A model generated the notes under the pieces. It saw only the letters and a program-made list of their open reading frames with translations. It did not search any database and was not told the DNA's origin. The position numbers and the translations under genes were made by a program. A DNA stretch of 64,000 bases from Bartonella sp. AU18XJBT (GTDB lineage: Bacteria > Pseudomonadota > Alphaproteobacteria > Rhizobiales > Rhizobiaceae), in NCBI RefSeq assembly GCF_028618595.1, contig NZ_JAQITE010000001.1, positions 62,001 to 126,000 of the forward strand, given 5' to 3'. Within the stretch, counting starts at the first letter, position 1, and each line of letters opens with the position of its first letter. Shown piece after piece: positions 51,901-59,981 of this stretch.

Positions 51901-53642
51901 AAAAAATTATGCCTTTTTCTCTTTCTGCTACGGGAAACACTGTAGATCAAAATCTTACTTTAAATGCAAATTTAACAGGAGAAGGAGTACAAGCAGAAGC
52001 TCAGGGGCATGTATCTCTAGAGAAAAATACGCTTGATCTTCATATTAATTTGCAAAATTTATCTGCACGTTTGGCGAATGGTTTTATTGCAGGACAAGCG
52101 CTTGATGGGACACTGATAGGCAAAATTGATATTGGTGGAATAATGAAGGATCCATCTGCTCATTTTGAGCTTTCTAGTCAAAATTTAACCGCTATGACGC
52201 ATAAAGGACCAATGTCAATCAATATAAATGCTCGTGGTTCTTATAAAAAATCGACATTTCATATTGAAAATATGATAGCTACTGGAGATAAAGGATTAGA
52301 TCTTTCCGTCCATGGGCCTGTATCTCTTAATGGTTCAGAGGCAAAATTAAACGTTAAAGGGATAATGCCTCTTGATTTTGTTAATCTCTTATTAGCTAAG
52401 CGTGGTGCACATATAACGGGTACAGCAAGAATTGATACAGTTCTTAATGGAACGTTATCAAAGCCACAATTGATAGGAAATATTTCTATAGGCGACGGTA
52501 GCTTTTTTGATTCACAAACAAATGTAGGATTGAATAATATAACGCTTGAAGGCAAATTGAATGGTGATCATATCCTTATAGAGAAAGCTTCAGCTTCTTC
52601 GTTTGAGGGGGGGAGAATTTCTGCTTCAGGTCGTATCTCTAATGGTCTAGAGACAGATTTGATATTTCATCTTGATAATGCCAATTATAATGATGGTTCT
52701 ATGATTCTGGCAACATTGTCAGGTGAGATGACAATGAAAGGTCATTTTTTAAATGATCTTGTTGTTGGTGGTGATATCATCGTTGAAAAAGCTGAAGTTT
52801 TTGTTCCTGATCATTTTAAAAGTGCTAAGTTTCTTGATATTAGAAATAAGAATTTAACTAAATCGATTCAAACAACACTTGAACGTGCTGATGTTAAGAA
52901 AACGAACAAAAGCAAAAGCCGTATAGTTACACAAGAATCTTCATCTGTCGTGTTATCAAATATGAGTATTACAGCACGCAATCAATTTTTTGTACGCGGA
53001 AAAGGCTTAGATGCTGAACTTGGAGGACGCATTAATCTAGCAGGCCCATTGAATGATGTGCATCCAGTTGGTGAATTTAGAATGATTCGTGGACGTTTTG
53101 ATATTCTTTCGCAACGTCTTAATTTTGATCAAGGGCAAGCGAGTTTTAGCGGTAATCTTAATCCTACGGTTTATTTTGTAACCAACAATAACAGTGGTGA
53201 TATTCGCGTCACTGTAACGGTAAGTGGGACGGTTGATAATCTTGATATTAATTTTTCTTCACAACCAAATTTGCCTCAGGATGAGATTTTAGCGCGTTTG
53301 ATTTTTAATCGCTCTCTTAATGAATTATCACCATTTCAGATTGCTCAACTTGCAGCAGCAGTGGCGGATCTTGCAGGTGCTTCTAATACATCTTTATTGA
53401 ATACTTTACGAACTAAAATTGGACTTGATGATCTTGATGTTATCGTTAATGAGAAGGGTAATACAGGCTTACGTATTGGACGCTACATACACAATAATAT
53501 TTATTTGGGCTTTGAAGCAGGGTCTGATGGAACGACGAAAGGGACAATTAATTTAGATATTTCGCGTCATCTCAAAGCTAAAGGTGCCATAGGAAATGAA
53601 CAAAATTCTAGTATTGGTCTCTTTTATGAAAGAGATTATTAA
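48984..53642 (+). CDS. tamB: TamB, translocation and assembly module inner-membrane protein
   Basis: The 1552-residue protein has one N-terminal membrane anchor (about residues 8-25, FFFVFLFFGVGGFVFA). A very long periplasmic beta-taco region of AsmA-like repeats follows, and the C-terminal DUF490/TamB domain (RGRFDILSQRLNFDQGQASF, PQDEILARLIFN, GLRIGRYIHNNIYLGFE). It spans the periplasm and contacts TamA. The start overlaps the tamA stop, so they are translationally coupled. Length is in the normal alphaproteobacterial range and no frame break is seen. Confidence 0.93.
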   Translation: MKKGVHLSAFFFVFLFFGVGGFVFAQRGDTLPSSEMKTDDRSWFVSLIERKLSTPNRQVRLHNIQGTLSSQTSIDAITVSDKKGVWLKITNAKMDWNRLALLRGRMDINQLSAEQVAFLRKPQGNSSFVSSLGTGKFSLPKLPLALSINTLIAQHVTFEQNLFGFSADMSLKGNLTLASGNFDVDIAAHRLDAPGSFSVVTKISDSNRTAQIDISANEPQNGILANIFNIEQRPALNLVVKGDGTFDDLVIKLSLESDHHSILDGNVILASVPEGHSFSTKLEGTLSPLIPSQYRSLFESDITLKAKTRRTKEGVTHLDQMVIQSKAMNVIANAEITADGFLRRLFVDGKMALDNEQESIHLPVSEVSKPANTLALNIDYGREGQQSWNGRLVVGHLSNKNIYIRDAIFDMGGVSENLDNAASRHVGVQVKGTLQGVKKIKGALVENLSQAVHVHLDTDIVSNKPILIHDLSVTAQGFSSWLKGTMEGFVFKGDLGLKAQTLTPLEVFSKQSLSGIADIKAKGTINLLSGIFDLQLSGMADDMKIGVQSFDRLFKGNITLSGGATRNTKGFIFRHFNLKNQYTNIKANGYFSDESAKMDLSAEISDLSKLDPKISGALTIESTARGRNSHIKLNTRAHIAEALIVGKKLQNTTFNIDALIDNTAPVIALTGVVKGEGIFAKKPLHLSASFKDSHKIRKLENIDIRGGSAKITGALSQQLGGFLKGALHIDADDISVLSALFLQDGSGKVKGDFIFDEQNGRQKTNVKAHVSHLNFSKNKIKKLAIDADIFDPFGMTQFEGVINAEHIQTPLIMVNRLNAHADRNNGQTVFTVQAMLHDTLNAQLSGRLMVEELPDSIKREVQIETVDLKQHIFHATLLKPSIIAFDKDGMTINELGIAINGGNIILAGNIQDTLNLQLTMNALPATLVNLWKADLGAAGSVTGHVMIRGHLKKPDITYDIKGEGLTTVAFQDKKIMPFSLSATGNTVDQNLTLNANLTGEGVQAEAQGHVSLEKNTLDLHINLQNLSARLANGFIAGQALDGTLIGKIDIGGIMKDPSAHFELSSQNLTAMTHKGPMSININARGSYKKSTFHIENMIATGDKGLDLSVHGPVSLNGSEAKLNVKGIMPLDFVNLLLAKRGAHITGTARIDTVLNGTLSKPQLIGNISIGDGSFFDSQTNVGLNNITLEGKLNGDHILIEKASASSFEGGRISASGRISNGLETDLIFHLDNANYNDGSMILATLSGEMTMKGHFLNDLVVGGDIIVEKAEVFVPDHFKSAKFLDIRNKNLTKSIQTTLERADVKKTNKSKSRIVTQESSSVVLSNMSITARNQFFVRGKGLDAELGGRINLAGPLNDVHPVGEFRMIRGRFDILSQRLNFDQGQASFSGNLNPTVYFVTNNNSGDIRVTVTVSGTVDNLDINFSSQPNLPQDEILARLIFNRSLNELSPFQIAQLAAAVADLAGASNTSLLNTLRTKIGLDDLDVIVNEKGNTGLRIGRYIHNNIYLGFEAGSDGTTKGTINLDISRHLKAKGAIGNEQNSSIGLFYERDY

Positions 53643-53920
53643 AGATTAAATTTAAAAAACAAATTCTTCGTTTTTTGTCTCTCATTTCTAAATCTGAGGA
53701 AGGAGACATAGACTAGAAATCCTACAAAAGAAGAAGCTTTTTTTGAGGCATAAAGAAATATATCTGAAATACTTGATTTTTGTTTATGCTATTCTCTAAA
53801 GGGGAAAAATCTTCACAAAAGACAGTGTGTTATTTTGCTGTTATATATTTATTGTAGAGAAATACCTTACCTTGTTCTCAACCCCATCTCATGCTGTTGC
53901 CTAAAGAATGTAATGTATGC
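53643..53920. other. Gap after tamB
   Basis: No gene is present. A weak 6-bp stem (TGTCTC at 53,677 with GAGACA at 53,704) could aid termination of tamA-tamB but lacks a clear T-run. Confidence 0.35.
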
Positions 53921-54430
53921 AATATATTGATTTATAAAAATAATTTATCATTATTCAATTTGAATTAGAACTTTGAATATCATATGATTCTCTCATTGCG
54001 AATCTTTCTTATGTTGAATCAATCAAAAACCATTCGCCTTGCATGTTACAAGCGGGGAATCCTGTGTGGATAAAACTATTAAGAAATGACTAAAAATGCC
54101 TCTTATGAACCATTTCGAGAGTTAAGGCTGTCGCAACATTAGGGGCTGGCAAAATAGCGTGAATGGTGCGGGCTTGTTACTCCACAAGATTAAAGATAGG
54201 AGGTAATGGATTTATCGTTATACAATTCACGGACGTTATCGCGAAATGGGCTTGGGGAGGATTTTGAGGGAGGTCTCTTTAAAACAAGCATCTGAATTTG
54301 CAACACAATGACATTCTGTTTTTGCGTGAAGGACATGATTCCATTAAAGAACGTGATAAACAAAAGCATGAGGCAAGCGGTTAATCCATAAAGATAATCA
54401 ATTTTATTGTCAAACGCATTTAAAGCCATA
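53921..54430 (+). pseudogene. Integrase relic p5 (left arm of the plasmid-bearing pair)
   Basis: This is the best readable plus-strand copy. The leader AATATATTGATTTATAAAAATAATT and TTGAATCAATCAAAAACCATT are followed by ATGCCTCTTATGAACC at about 54,096. Frames interrupted by stops and shifts then give IYRYTIHGRYREMGLG, EVSLKQASEFATQ and, after a shift, REGHDSIKERDKQKHEAS. These match, in order, the arm-binding domain of alphaproteobacterial phage integrases. Homology fades around 54,430, where plasmid-like sequence begins. Confidence 0.85.
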
Positions 54431-54447
54431 TTTTTTAATAATAAACA

Positions 54448-54700
54448 TTACCTATCTGGACTAGCTGTCATGACGTATTCAACTGCTAGCACAGCGTTTT
54501 TACGTCGTTTTTCTGGTAGTAAATTGCGCATTTTTCCCATTGCTTCACTGGATGATTGGGATACATGATGTTCATTGTTTTGTGTTTGATCCTTATCAGC
54601 ATTTGGTGTTTCTCGTTCACGGTAGCAGTGTTGCAGAGCAGCAGCCACACAGTCCATTGTTGCTAGCTTTTTACAACCGCATGATCGCATATACCGCCAT
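54448..54700 (-). pseudogene. MobV-family (Mob/Pre) relaxase, truncated and frameshifted
   Basis: Reading from ATG 54,700 (AGGGG 5 nt upstream), the product starts MAVYAIMRL. A TAA stop and one-base shift at about 54,672 interrupt it, and it continues KKLATMDCVAAALQHCYRER, ETPNADKDQTQNNEH and KRRKNAVLAVEYVMTASPD before a premature stop. These are consecutive N-terminal segments of MobV relaxases such as MobM of pMV158. The His in LQHCYRER (about residue 24) corresponds to the nucleophile region of MobM. The HxDExPHxH metal motif and everything beyond are missing. An oriT-like site lies just upstream, and the gene is followed by integrase relic p5. Confidence 0.82.
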
Positions 54701-54776
54701 ATCTGCCCCTATCTGTTATTCAACTGTTTTACTTGGGGCATCGCAAGGCGGTACCTCCGGTGGTCCACCATAAATT

Positions 54777-54808
54777 GTGTAACTCACTAGACTTTATTAC
54801 ATAAAGTC
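54777..54808 (-). other. oriT-like site of MobV type
   Basis: On the minus strand, a perfect 8-bp inverted repeat (GACTTTAT and ATAAAGTC, 3-nt spacer, 54,790-54,808) is followed by TAGTGAGTTACAC (54,777-54,789). The pMV158 oriT as I recall it has the same layout: an ACTTTAT/ATAAAGT repeat, then TAGTGTG with the nick before TTAT. The site lies 77 bp upstream of the mob start, as expected for this family. Confidence 0.7.
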
Positions 54809-54864
54809 GTTTGTGGCTAAAGCCCTTTTTGATGCTGGCTAGCAGAAAAAAGCACTTCCTTCTT

Positions 54865-55009
54865 ATCATGATTCTGGAGCCGTGCGGGAACGTAAAAACA
54901 ATCCGTTAGGTTCTGGGTCAAGGTCGCCGTTAGGCGCCCCGAAGGGATTGCCTTGACCCTAAGAACCAAGGATTGTTAGTTCCCAAAAGCACGGCTTTTA
55001 GATCATGAT
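54865..55009. repeat. 145-bp T-shaped palindrome between oriT and repL
   Basis: Matching arms from outside inwards are ATCATGAT (both ends), GCCGTGC/GCACGGC, GGGAAC/GTTCCC, ACAATCC/GGATTGT, GGTTCT/AGAACC and GGGTCAAGG/CCTTGACCC. The top carries two mini-hairpins, CGCC-GTTA-GGCG and CCC-GAA-GGG, giving a T or Y shape. It is much more GC-rich than the surroundings. It could be a single-strand replication origin of a rolling-circle-type plasmid, or a terminator shared by two operons. Confidence 0.7.
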
Positions 55010-55051
55010 TTTGGTGAGTGTACGGAGAGTTTGAGAGCCGGTAGCCTCTCA

Positions 55052-55622
55052 TTACTCGTTTGAATCATCAAACATATCTAGGGTACTATCGTCCTTTTTT
55101 TCGTTTCTTCTTCGTTGAATAACGGTTGTAAAGGCAATTCTATCGCCATTGAAAATAAGGTTAGGATTGATAAAGTACCACCCTTGTCGTAAATGTTTAG
55201 CGATGATTTGAGCGCTTTCTAGTTCGGTTAAACCACATGCGAAAGTAGGAAGAGAAAGTGCTATTTTTTTCTTTATTGGTTTCGAGAAAGTCGTCTAAAG
55301 CTAGTTTATCTAATGGTACTAGATCTTTGCTTATTCCTTTTTCCTGCAACATCCAGACTAGTACTCCAAAAGCTTTTATTCCTGCTGTTTTTAATTCAAA
55401 AGTTAGAGCAATATTATTTGTGAATAGTTTTATAAACTCTTGCGAATCCACTCGTCGAAAAGTCGTTACATGAGTGCCTTGCATTTCACCAGTTGATTGA
55501 TTGATTAAAACATTATCGTCACGTCCTAATCTTGATAATCGTATTCGTTGATTTTTTATAGGAACAGTCATTCCCTCAATAAATGGATTTTCTTCATATC
55601 GAATAGCTTTTATTTTTTTCAT
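55052..55622 (-). pseudogene. repL: RepL-type plasmid replication protein, one frameshift
   Basis: From ATG 55,622 (GGAGGG upstream) the frame encodes MKKIKAIRYEENPFIEGM, IRLSRLGRDDNVLINQSTGE, then KAFGVLVWMLQEKGISKDL and LALDDFLETNKEK. A one-base insertion in a run of seven A (about 55,266-55,272) throws it out of frame. In the corrected frame it continues TFACGLTELESAQIIAKHL, RQGWYFINPNLIFNGDRIAF and ends at 55,052, for about 189 residues. The C-terminal winged-helix region with 'WYFINPN..FNGDR' is typical of RepL replication initiators of small plasmids. The uncorrected open frame runs to 55,197. A chromosomal plasmid gene this complete suggests fairly recent capture. Confidence 0.8.
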
Positions 55623-55655
55623 ATAACGAATAGCCCTCCAAACAGAATACTCCAA

Positions 55656-56075
55656 AATATAACGCTATTGTGTTGCAAGTTCATGTGCTTGTTTTAAAGA
55701 AACATTTCTCAGTGTGCACTTAAGCCTATTTCATAAGATTGCTTGTGAAATGGTATAAAGGACTTCTTATGAATGCTATAAAATACATATTACCGTTATT
55801 AATAAAGGTATAAGTATTTATTAAAGGTATAAGTCGGCATTATCATTCTATTTTCCAGCGTCTCATGTTGCCGACAATCTTTTCATTTGAAAATGTAGAG
55901 GTATTTTTATTGCTTATCTTAAGAGTTTTTTTGCATATTCCTCTTATGATGTACACCAAGTGCTTTTGATTAATTCATCATAAATATAAAGAAAATTTGT
56001 AATGAACAAATTACACCTTATCTTTTATTTAAGATATAATATAATAAATTATGATTATAAATCAAAGTATTAATA
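55656..56075 (-). pseudogene. Integrase relic m4 (right arm of the plasmid-bearing pair)
   Basis: Read on the minus strand from 56,075, the leader ATACTTTGATTTATAATCATAATT is followed by a decayed start AATACCTCTACATTTTC. Later come FHKQSYEIGLSA and FLKQAHELATQ, equivalent to HGRYREMGLG and SLKQARELATQW. Homology stops at about 55,656, a few bases before the repL ribosome-binding site. It is inverted relative to relic p5. Confidence 0.75.
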
Positions 56076-56197
56076 TGCATGCCAAAAGATATTTTTTGTA
56101 AAAATATTTATCAGGGTTATATATCATATTTTTCTATTTAGGCATTTAAAAGAAAGAGGAATATCACGTTAGTTTCTAGATATAGAAAAAACAGCAA

Positions 56198-56217
56198 AGC
56201 TTGCTTTAAAGCAAGCT
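56198..56217. repeat. Perfect 20-bp palindrome
   Basis: AGCTTGCTTT is followed directly by its reverse complement. It could be a protein-binding operator or a loop-less cruciform; there is no gene within 600 bp on either side apart from relics. Confidence 0.45.
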
Positions 56218-56324
56218 ACAACAGTAAAAAAGTTTTATAATAAATCCTCTCTTATTTTTTCAATGTTTTTTTCATGCTGAGTGTAGCTATAATTTGCAGC
56301 ACAATTTATAATTGTCAGCCTATC

Positions 56325-56540
56325 CTGTTGTACCATAAAAGACTGCCATTTGAGGTGCGATAATATAAGGCATGTAAGTTTTGACAAAGTATTTTGAAAG
56401 CACGTGGTGAATATTTAGGGTAAGCCTTGTATAAGTGAATCACATAAGTTGTTATCAAGTGCAACGAACTCAATAAAAATCTGGATTGTTTACAAATCAG
56501 ATTGGGTAGAATCTTTGTCCTTTAAGATGTGTGGAGAAAA
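56325..56540 (+). repeat. Intergenic repeat family A, copy 2
   Basis: This copy shares with copies at 5,998 and 62,965 the stretches TGCCATTTGAGGTGCGATAAT, AAGTGAATCACATAAGT and a tail with CTTTAAGATGTGTGGAG. No gene is recognised. From 56,541 to 56,908 nothing further is seen. Confidence 0.6.
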
Positions 56541-56908
56541 CAATTGTCAGTGTAGGGATAAACACAGATAAAGGTTGTATTAATTCAGATTCATCATCAT
56601 AATCCGTGGCAATTTTTTCAAACCTTGATGCTCTCTCTTTTAGGATTCACAACACTTATGAATGTTTCAACACTTATTTGAGGAAGGAAAGGGATTTTTG
56701 AAGTTTCATTGTTAGAGTCAATTGTATTCAACAAAATAGTGAGTAAAGTTTTCATCTAAATTCAAGAAGTTTATTTTCAATAAACCATAAAATTCTCTGC
56801 CAATTCTTGGTTGAAGTAATACTTTTTCTTGATAACAAATCTTTTTTATAAACGGAGCATTAGCTTCTACCCATTTTTTATTTCAAGTCTTATTTAAGGA
56901 TCTAGAAA

Positions 56909-58675
56909 TTAGGAGGTATGTTTTTTGAACTGGATATTATGAAGTTTTTTATAAAACCCATGTTCTTTTTCTAGCAATTCTTTTTGAGTACCTTGTTCAA
57001 TCAGTTGTCCATTTTGTATGACCACAATTTTATGAGCACGAGCAATCGTTGAAAGGCGATGAGCAATAATGATCGTTGTGCGTCCTTTGGTAAGGTGATG
57101 AATGGCTTCATTAATTTGTGCTTCGGTATGTGAATCGAGCGCGCTTGTTGCTTCATCAAGAATCAGAATTTCACTATCGTGAATCATTGCTCTAGCAATA
57201 GCGAGTCGTTGTTTTTGTCCCCCTGAAAGATTACAACCATTATCGCCTATCTGTGTATCATAACCATTTGGCAAATTCATAATAAAGTCATGAGCATTTG
57301 CTGCTTTTGCTGCTGCGATAATTTCATCATCACGAGCGCCTTCTTTTCCAAGCCCAATATTATATTTAACGGTTCCTTGAAACAGAAAAGTATCTTGCCC
57401 TACATAGGCCATTAGGTTTCTCAGAGAACGAAAAGTTGTGTAGCGAATGTCTTGATCATTAATCAATATGCGTCCTTTTGTGGGGTCATAAAGGCGCATA
57501 ATAAGATTGATAAGGGTTGATTTTCCTGAACCAGACGGCCCCACCAATGCGGTCATTTTCCCGGCTTCTATTTCTAGATTGATGTCTGTCAATACCATTT
57601 TGTTATCAGTATATGCAAAAGAAACATGCTCGAAACGAATAGCTCCTTGCGTTTTATTCAGATCTTTAGCTTCTTTATGCTCTATAACTGTAAGGGGACG
57701 ATCGAGTATTTCAAACATCGTACGAATATTGACCAAGCCAGATTCAATTTTAACACGGACATTTGCGAGTCTTTTTGCTGGTTCATAAGCTAAAAGTAAA
57801 GCAACAATAAAGGACATAAATTCACCTTGAACACCTGCGCGTTGGGTTGCAAGGTAACCGGAAAAGCAGATAATACCTGCAATGGCAACACCTGTGAGTG
57901 TTTCCATAATCGGATTGGTAATAGCTTCAAGTGTTGCAATATTGTTTGTTTGTTTTTCAACATCACAAATGGCTTTGTCCATCCTTTTTTTCATGACTTC
58001 TTCTAGTGAAAAAGCCTTGATGACTCGAATACCAACAGCCGTTTCCTGCACGATTTTTATAATTTCACCAAGTGAAAGAAGTTCTTTTTCCATAAGGCGG
58101 CGAACGCGTTTTAAAGCCATTCGAACACCTAAAAAAGCCAGTGGTCCTACGATTAAAGTAATGGAGATTAACACAAAGTTTTGAATAAACATGACAAGCA
58201 ACAGACCACTAACAGAGAGCAAATCACGTACAAAAGTTGTGATAATCGTATCAATGATATTACGCACGGCTGTTGCATTATGGGTTACGCGAATAAGCAG
58301 ATCAGATGACGTGTTATTATGATAAAAGGAGACACCTTGTTCCATAAGGCGCGCATAAATTTTGCGTTGTTGTTCAGCAATGATACTGTTGCCTGCTTTG
58401 CTTAAAAAGTAAGTTTGGGCAAAAGTTGCAATCCCTTTGAGAATAAAGATAAAAGCAATGAAGCTAGAAATCAAAACGATCATAGCAAAATTCTGCGCAT
58501 CAACAATATAATTAACAACATCACGCATAATCCACGCACTGGTTGCAGTTGTGCAAGAAATGATGATCATTGAGATAATAGCTGCACTGTACCAACGCGC
58601 ATGTTTATGAAAATTTTCCCGCAAAAGGCGGATAACAAGATGTTTATCAAAAGAAGAAAGTTGTTTTTTGGCCAT
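56909..58675 (-). CDS. ABC exporter, MsbA-like fused permease-ATPase
   Basis: The 588-residue half-transporter has six predicted membrane helices (residues about 20-310) and a C-terminal ATPase. Walker A is GPSGSGKST, the signature LSGGQKQRLAIARAM and Walker B ILILDEATSALD, with the switch His in IIAHRLSTI. It would act as a homodimer. The organisation matches lipid A flippase MsbA and related multidrug exporters; substrate is not proven. Next to other envelope genes a lipid role is plausible, but the gene is monocistronic, so context is weak. Confidence 0.88.
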   Translation of the reverse strand: MAKKQLSSFDKHLVIRLLRENFHKHARWYSAAIISMIIISCTTATSAWIMRDVVNYIVDAQNFAMIVLISSFIAFIFILKGIATFAQTYFLSKAGNSIIAEQQRKIYARLMEQGVSFYHNNTSSDLLIRVTHNATAVRNIIDTIITTFVRDLLSVSGLLLVMFIQNFVLISITLIVGPLAFLGVRMALKRVRRLMEKELLSLGEIIKIVQETAVGIRVIKAFSLEEVMKKRMDKAICDVEKQTNNIATLEAITNPIMETLTGVAIAGIICFSGYLATQRAGVQGEFMSFIVALLLAYEPAKRLANVRVKIESGLVNIRTMFEILDRPLTVIEHKEAKDLNKTQGAIRFEHVSFAYTDNKMVLTDINLEIEAGKMTALVGPSGSGKSTLINLIMRLYDPTKGRILINDQDIRYTTFRSLRNLMAYVGQDTFLFQGTVKYNIGLGKEGARDDEIIAAAKAANAHDFIMNLPNGYDTQIGDNGCNLSGGQKQRLAIARAMIHDSEILILDEATSALDSHTEAQINEAIHHLTKGRTTIIIAHRLSTIARAHKIVVIQNGQLIEQGTQKELLEKEHGFYKKLHNIQFKKHTS

Positions 58676-58839
58676 GCAGTGCTTCTATATTTTCTTACTG
58701 TTTTATGCAAGATTGAAGCGTTCTTAATTAAAAAGCCCCTTAATCTTTTTTACAAAAATAACCTTTTCTTTCAAGGTTCATCACATCAATTTCACGACGT
58801 AGAGAGTGAAGAATATAGTGCAAAGTTTCTGTGACAGGT

Positions 58840-59137
58840 ATAATGAAAATTCGTTGTTCATCATTATCTTTAGTTCAATAAAAGTACCGGCGAGTTTCAC
58901 CATTGTATTTACCAATTCCCATATTGTGATAGCCTTTGACACTTGAAATAGCTCACAAAAAATATTTCTGCTTTTTTAATAATTTTTATGTATCGTCTCC
59001 ATTTGTAATGTATAAGCAAACAATTCTGCTGCATTACATGATAAGAGAGCTTGAAATAAGCAGACCTTACGATGTTTAAGCTTTCTCATTTAATATGCAA
59101 AATAACGAATTCTTCTTTAAATCGATAAAGCATTATT
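58840..59137 (-). pseudogene. Integrase relic m5
   Basis: Read on the minus strand from 59,137, a decayed leader (ATCGATTTAAAGAAGAATTCG) is followed by a decayed start (TTTGTGAGCTATTTCAAGTG). A broken stretch then reads KYNGETRRYFY with a following KDNDEQ, equivalent to GKYNDGAGLFLHKRKDNGEQ. It begins about 35 bp beyond the infC terminator and points the same way. The 160 bp between 58,676 and 58,839 hold nothing else recognisable beyond the upstream region of the ABC exporter. Confidence 0.65.
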
Positions 59138-59170
59138 AAACTCTTAAAAGGATTTATACACATTTATAAA

Positions 59171-59206
59171 AGCTTAAAAGCACCACAAAAACTCTATGTG
59201 GTGCTT
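59171..59206 (-). terminator. Rho-independent terminator after infC
   Basis: A perfect 9-bp stem (AAGCACCAC with GTGGTGCTT) with a 10-nt loop is followed on the minus strand by TTTAAGCTTTT. It lies about 60 nt after the infC stop. rpmI and rplT, which often follow infC, are not here. Confidence 0.8.
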
Positions 59207-59266
59207 CTAAATAATATCATACGCTCGTGTTGACGAGTTGCATGCAAATATTATTTCAATGCAAAA

Positions 59267-59803
59267 CTATTTAGGTGCTATCACCATCATCATTTGCCGT
59301 CCTTCAAGCTTTGGCTCCAATTCGATTTTGGCAATTTCACTTGTATCTTCTTTCACACGCTGAAGAAGCTTTAACCCAAGGTCTTGGTGAGCCATCTCAC
59401 GACCACGAAAACGCAAAGTAATCTTTACTTTATCACCATGATCAATAAAGCGATGAACAGCCTTGAGTTTGACTCCATAATCATGGACATCAACATTTGG
59501 GCGCATCTTAATCTCTTTGATTTCGATGACTTTTTGCTTCTTACGCGTTTCAGCAGCTTTTTTTTGGGTTTGATATTTTAATTTGCCCAAATCGATGATT
59601 TTACATACGGGCGGCTCCGCATTTGGCACAATTTCAACCAAATCAAGTCCCGCATCTGCAGCCATAGCAAGAGCTTCTTGTATCGCAACAATTCCCTGAT
59701 GTTGTCCCTCATCATTGATAAGCTGAACATGAGGTACGCGAATATCCTGATTTGAACGTGGTCCGTCTTTTGGGGTAAGTGTCATTTTAAACGGTTTACG
59801 AAT
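59267..59803 (-). CDS. infC: Translation initiation factor IF-3, starting at AUU
   Basis: The 178-residue factor binds the 30S subunit and enforces start-codon choice. Family stretches are [39 protein letters not shown] and [20 protein letters not shown]. The first ATG in frame is at 59,785, but a strong ribosome-binding site (AAGGAG) sits 8 nt before an ATT at 59,803. This adds MRKPFK and gives the usual length. An AUU start is the known autoregulatory device of infC: IF-3 represses its own non-AUG start. From the ATG the site would be 26 nt away, too far. Confidence 0.92.
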   Translation of the reverse strand: MRKPFKMTLTPKDGPRSNQDIRVPHVQLINDEGQHQGIVAIQEALAMAADAGLDLVEIVPNAEPPVCKIIDLGKLKYQTQKKAAETRKKQKVIEIKEIKMRPNVDVHDYGVKLKAVHRFIDHGDKVKITLRFRGREMAHQDLGLKLLQRVKEDTSEIAKIELEPKLEGRQMMMVIAPK

Positions 59804-59811
59804 GGTTTATG

Positions 59812-59817
59812 CTCCTT
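59812..59817 (-). promoter_or_regulatory. Ribosome-binding site that fixes the AUU start of infC
   Basis: AAGGAG on the minus strand, 8 nt before the ATT at 59,803-59,801. Its spacing supports AUU rather than the downstream ATG. Confidence 0.8.
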
Positions 59818-59981
59818 AATTTTGATTCAACTACAGTTAATTTAATATACAATTATGCACCTAAAAACAACTATAATTCGTGTTATTTTCATTATTTGAT
59901 TTATTACTTTTTGGAATGATTTAGATTATAAAAGTTTTTCTCTTTAATTTAGAGAAATTGTTTTATGGAGGTTACAGAATC

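Noticed and set aside
54540-54773. 77-codon plus-strand open frame in the plasmid relic
   Set aside because: Antisense to the MobV fragment, whose conserved motifs identify the coding strand.
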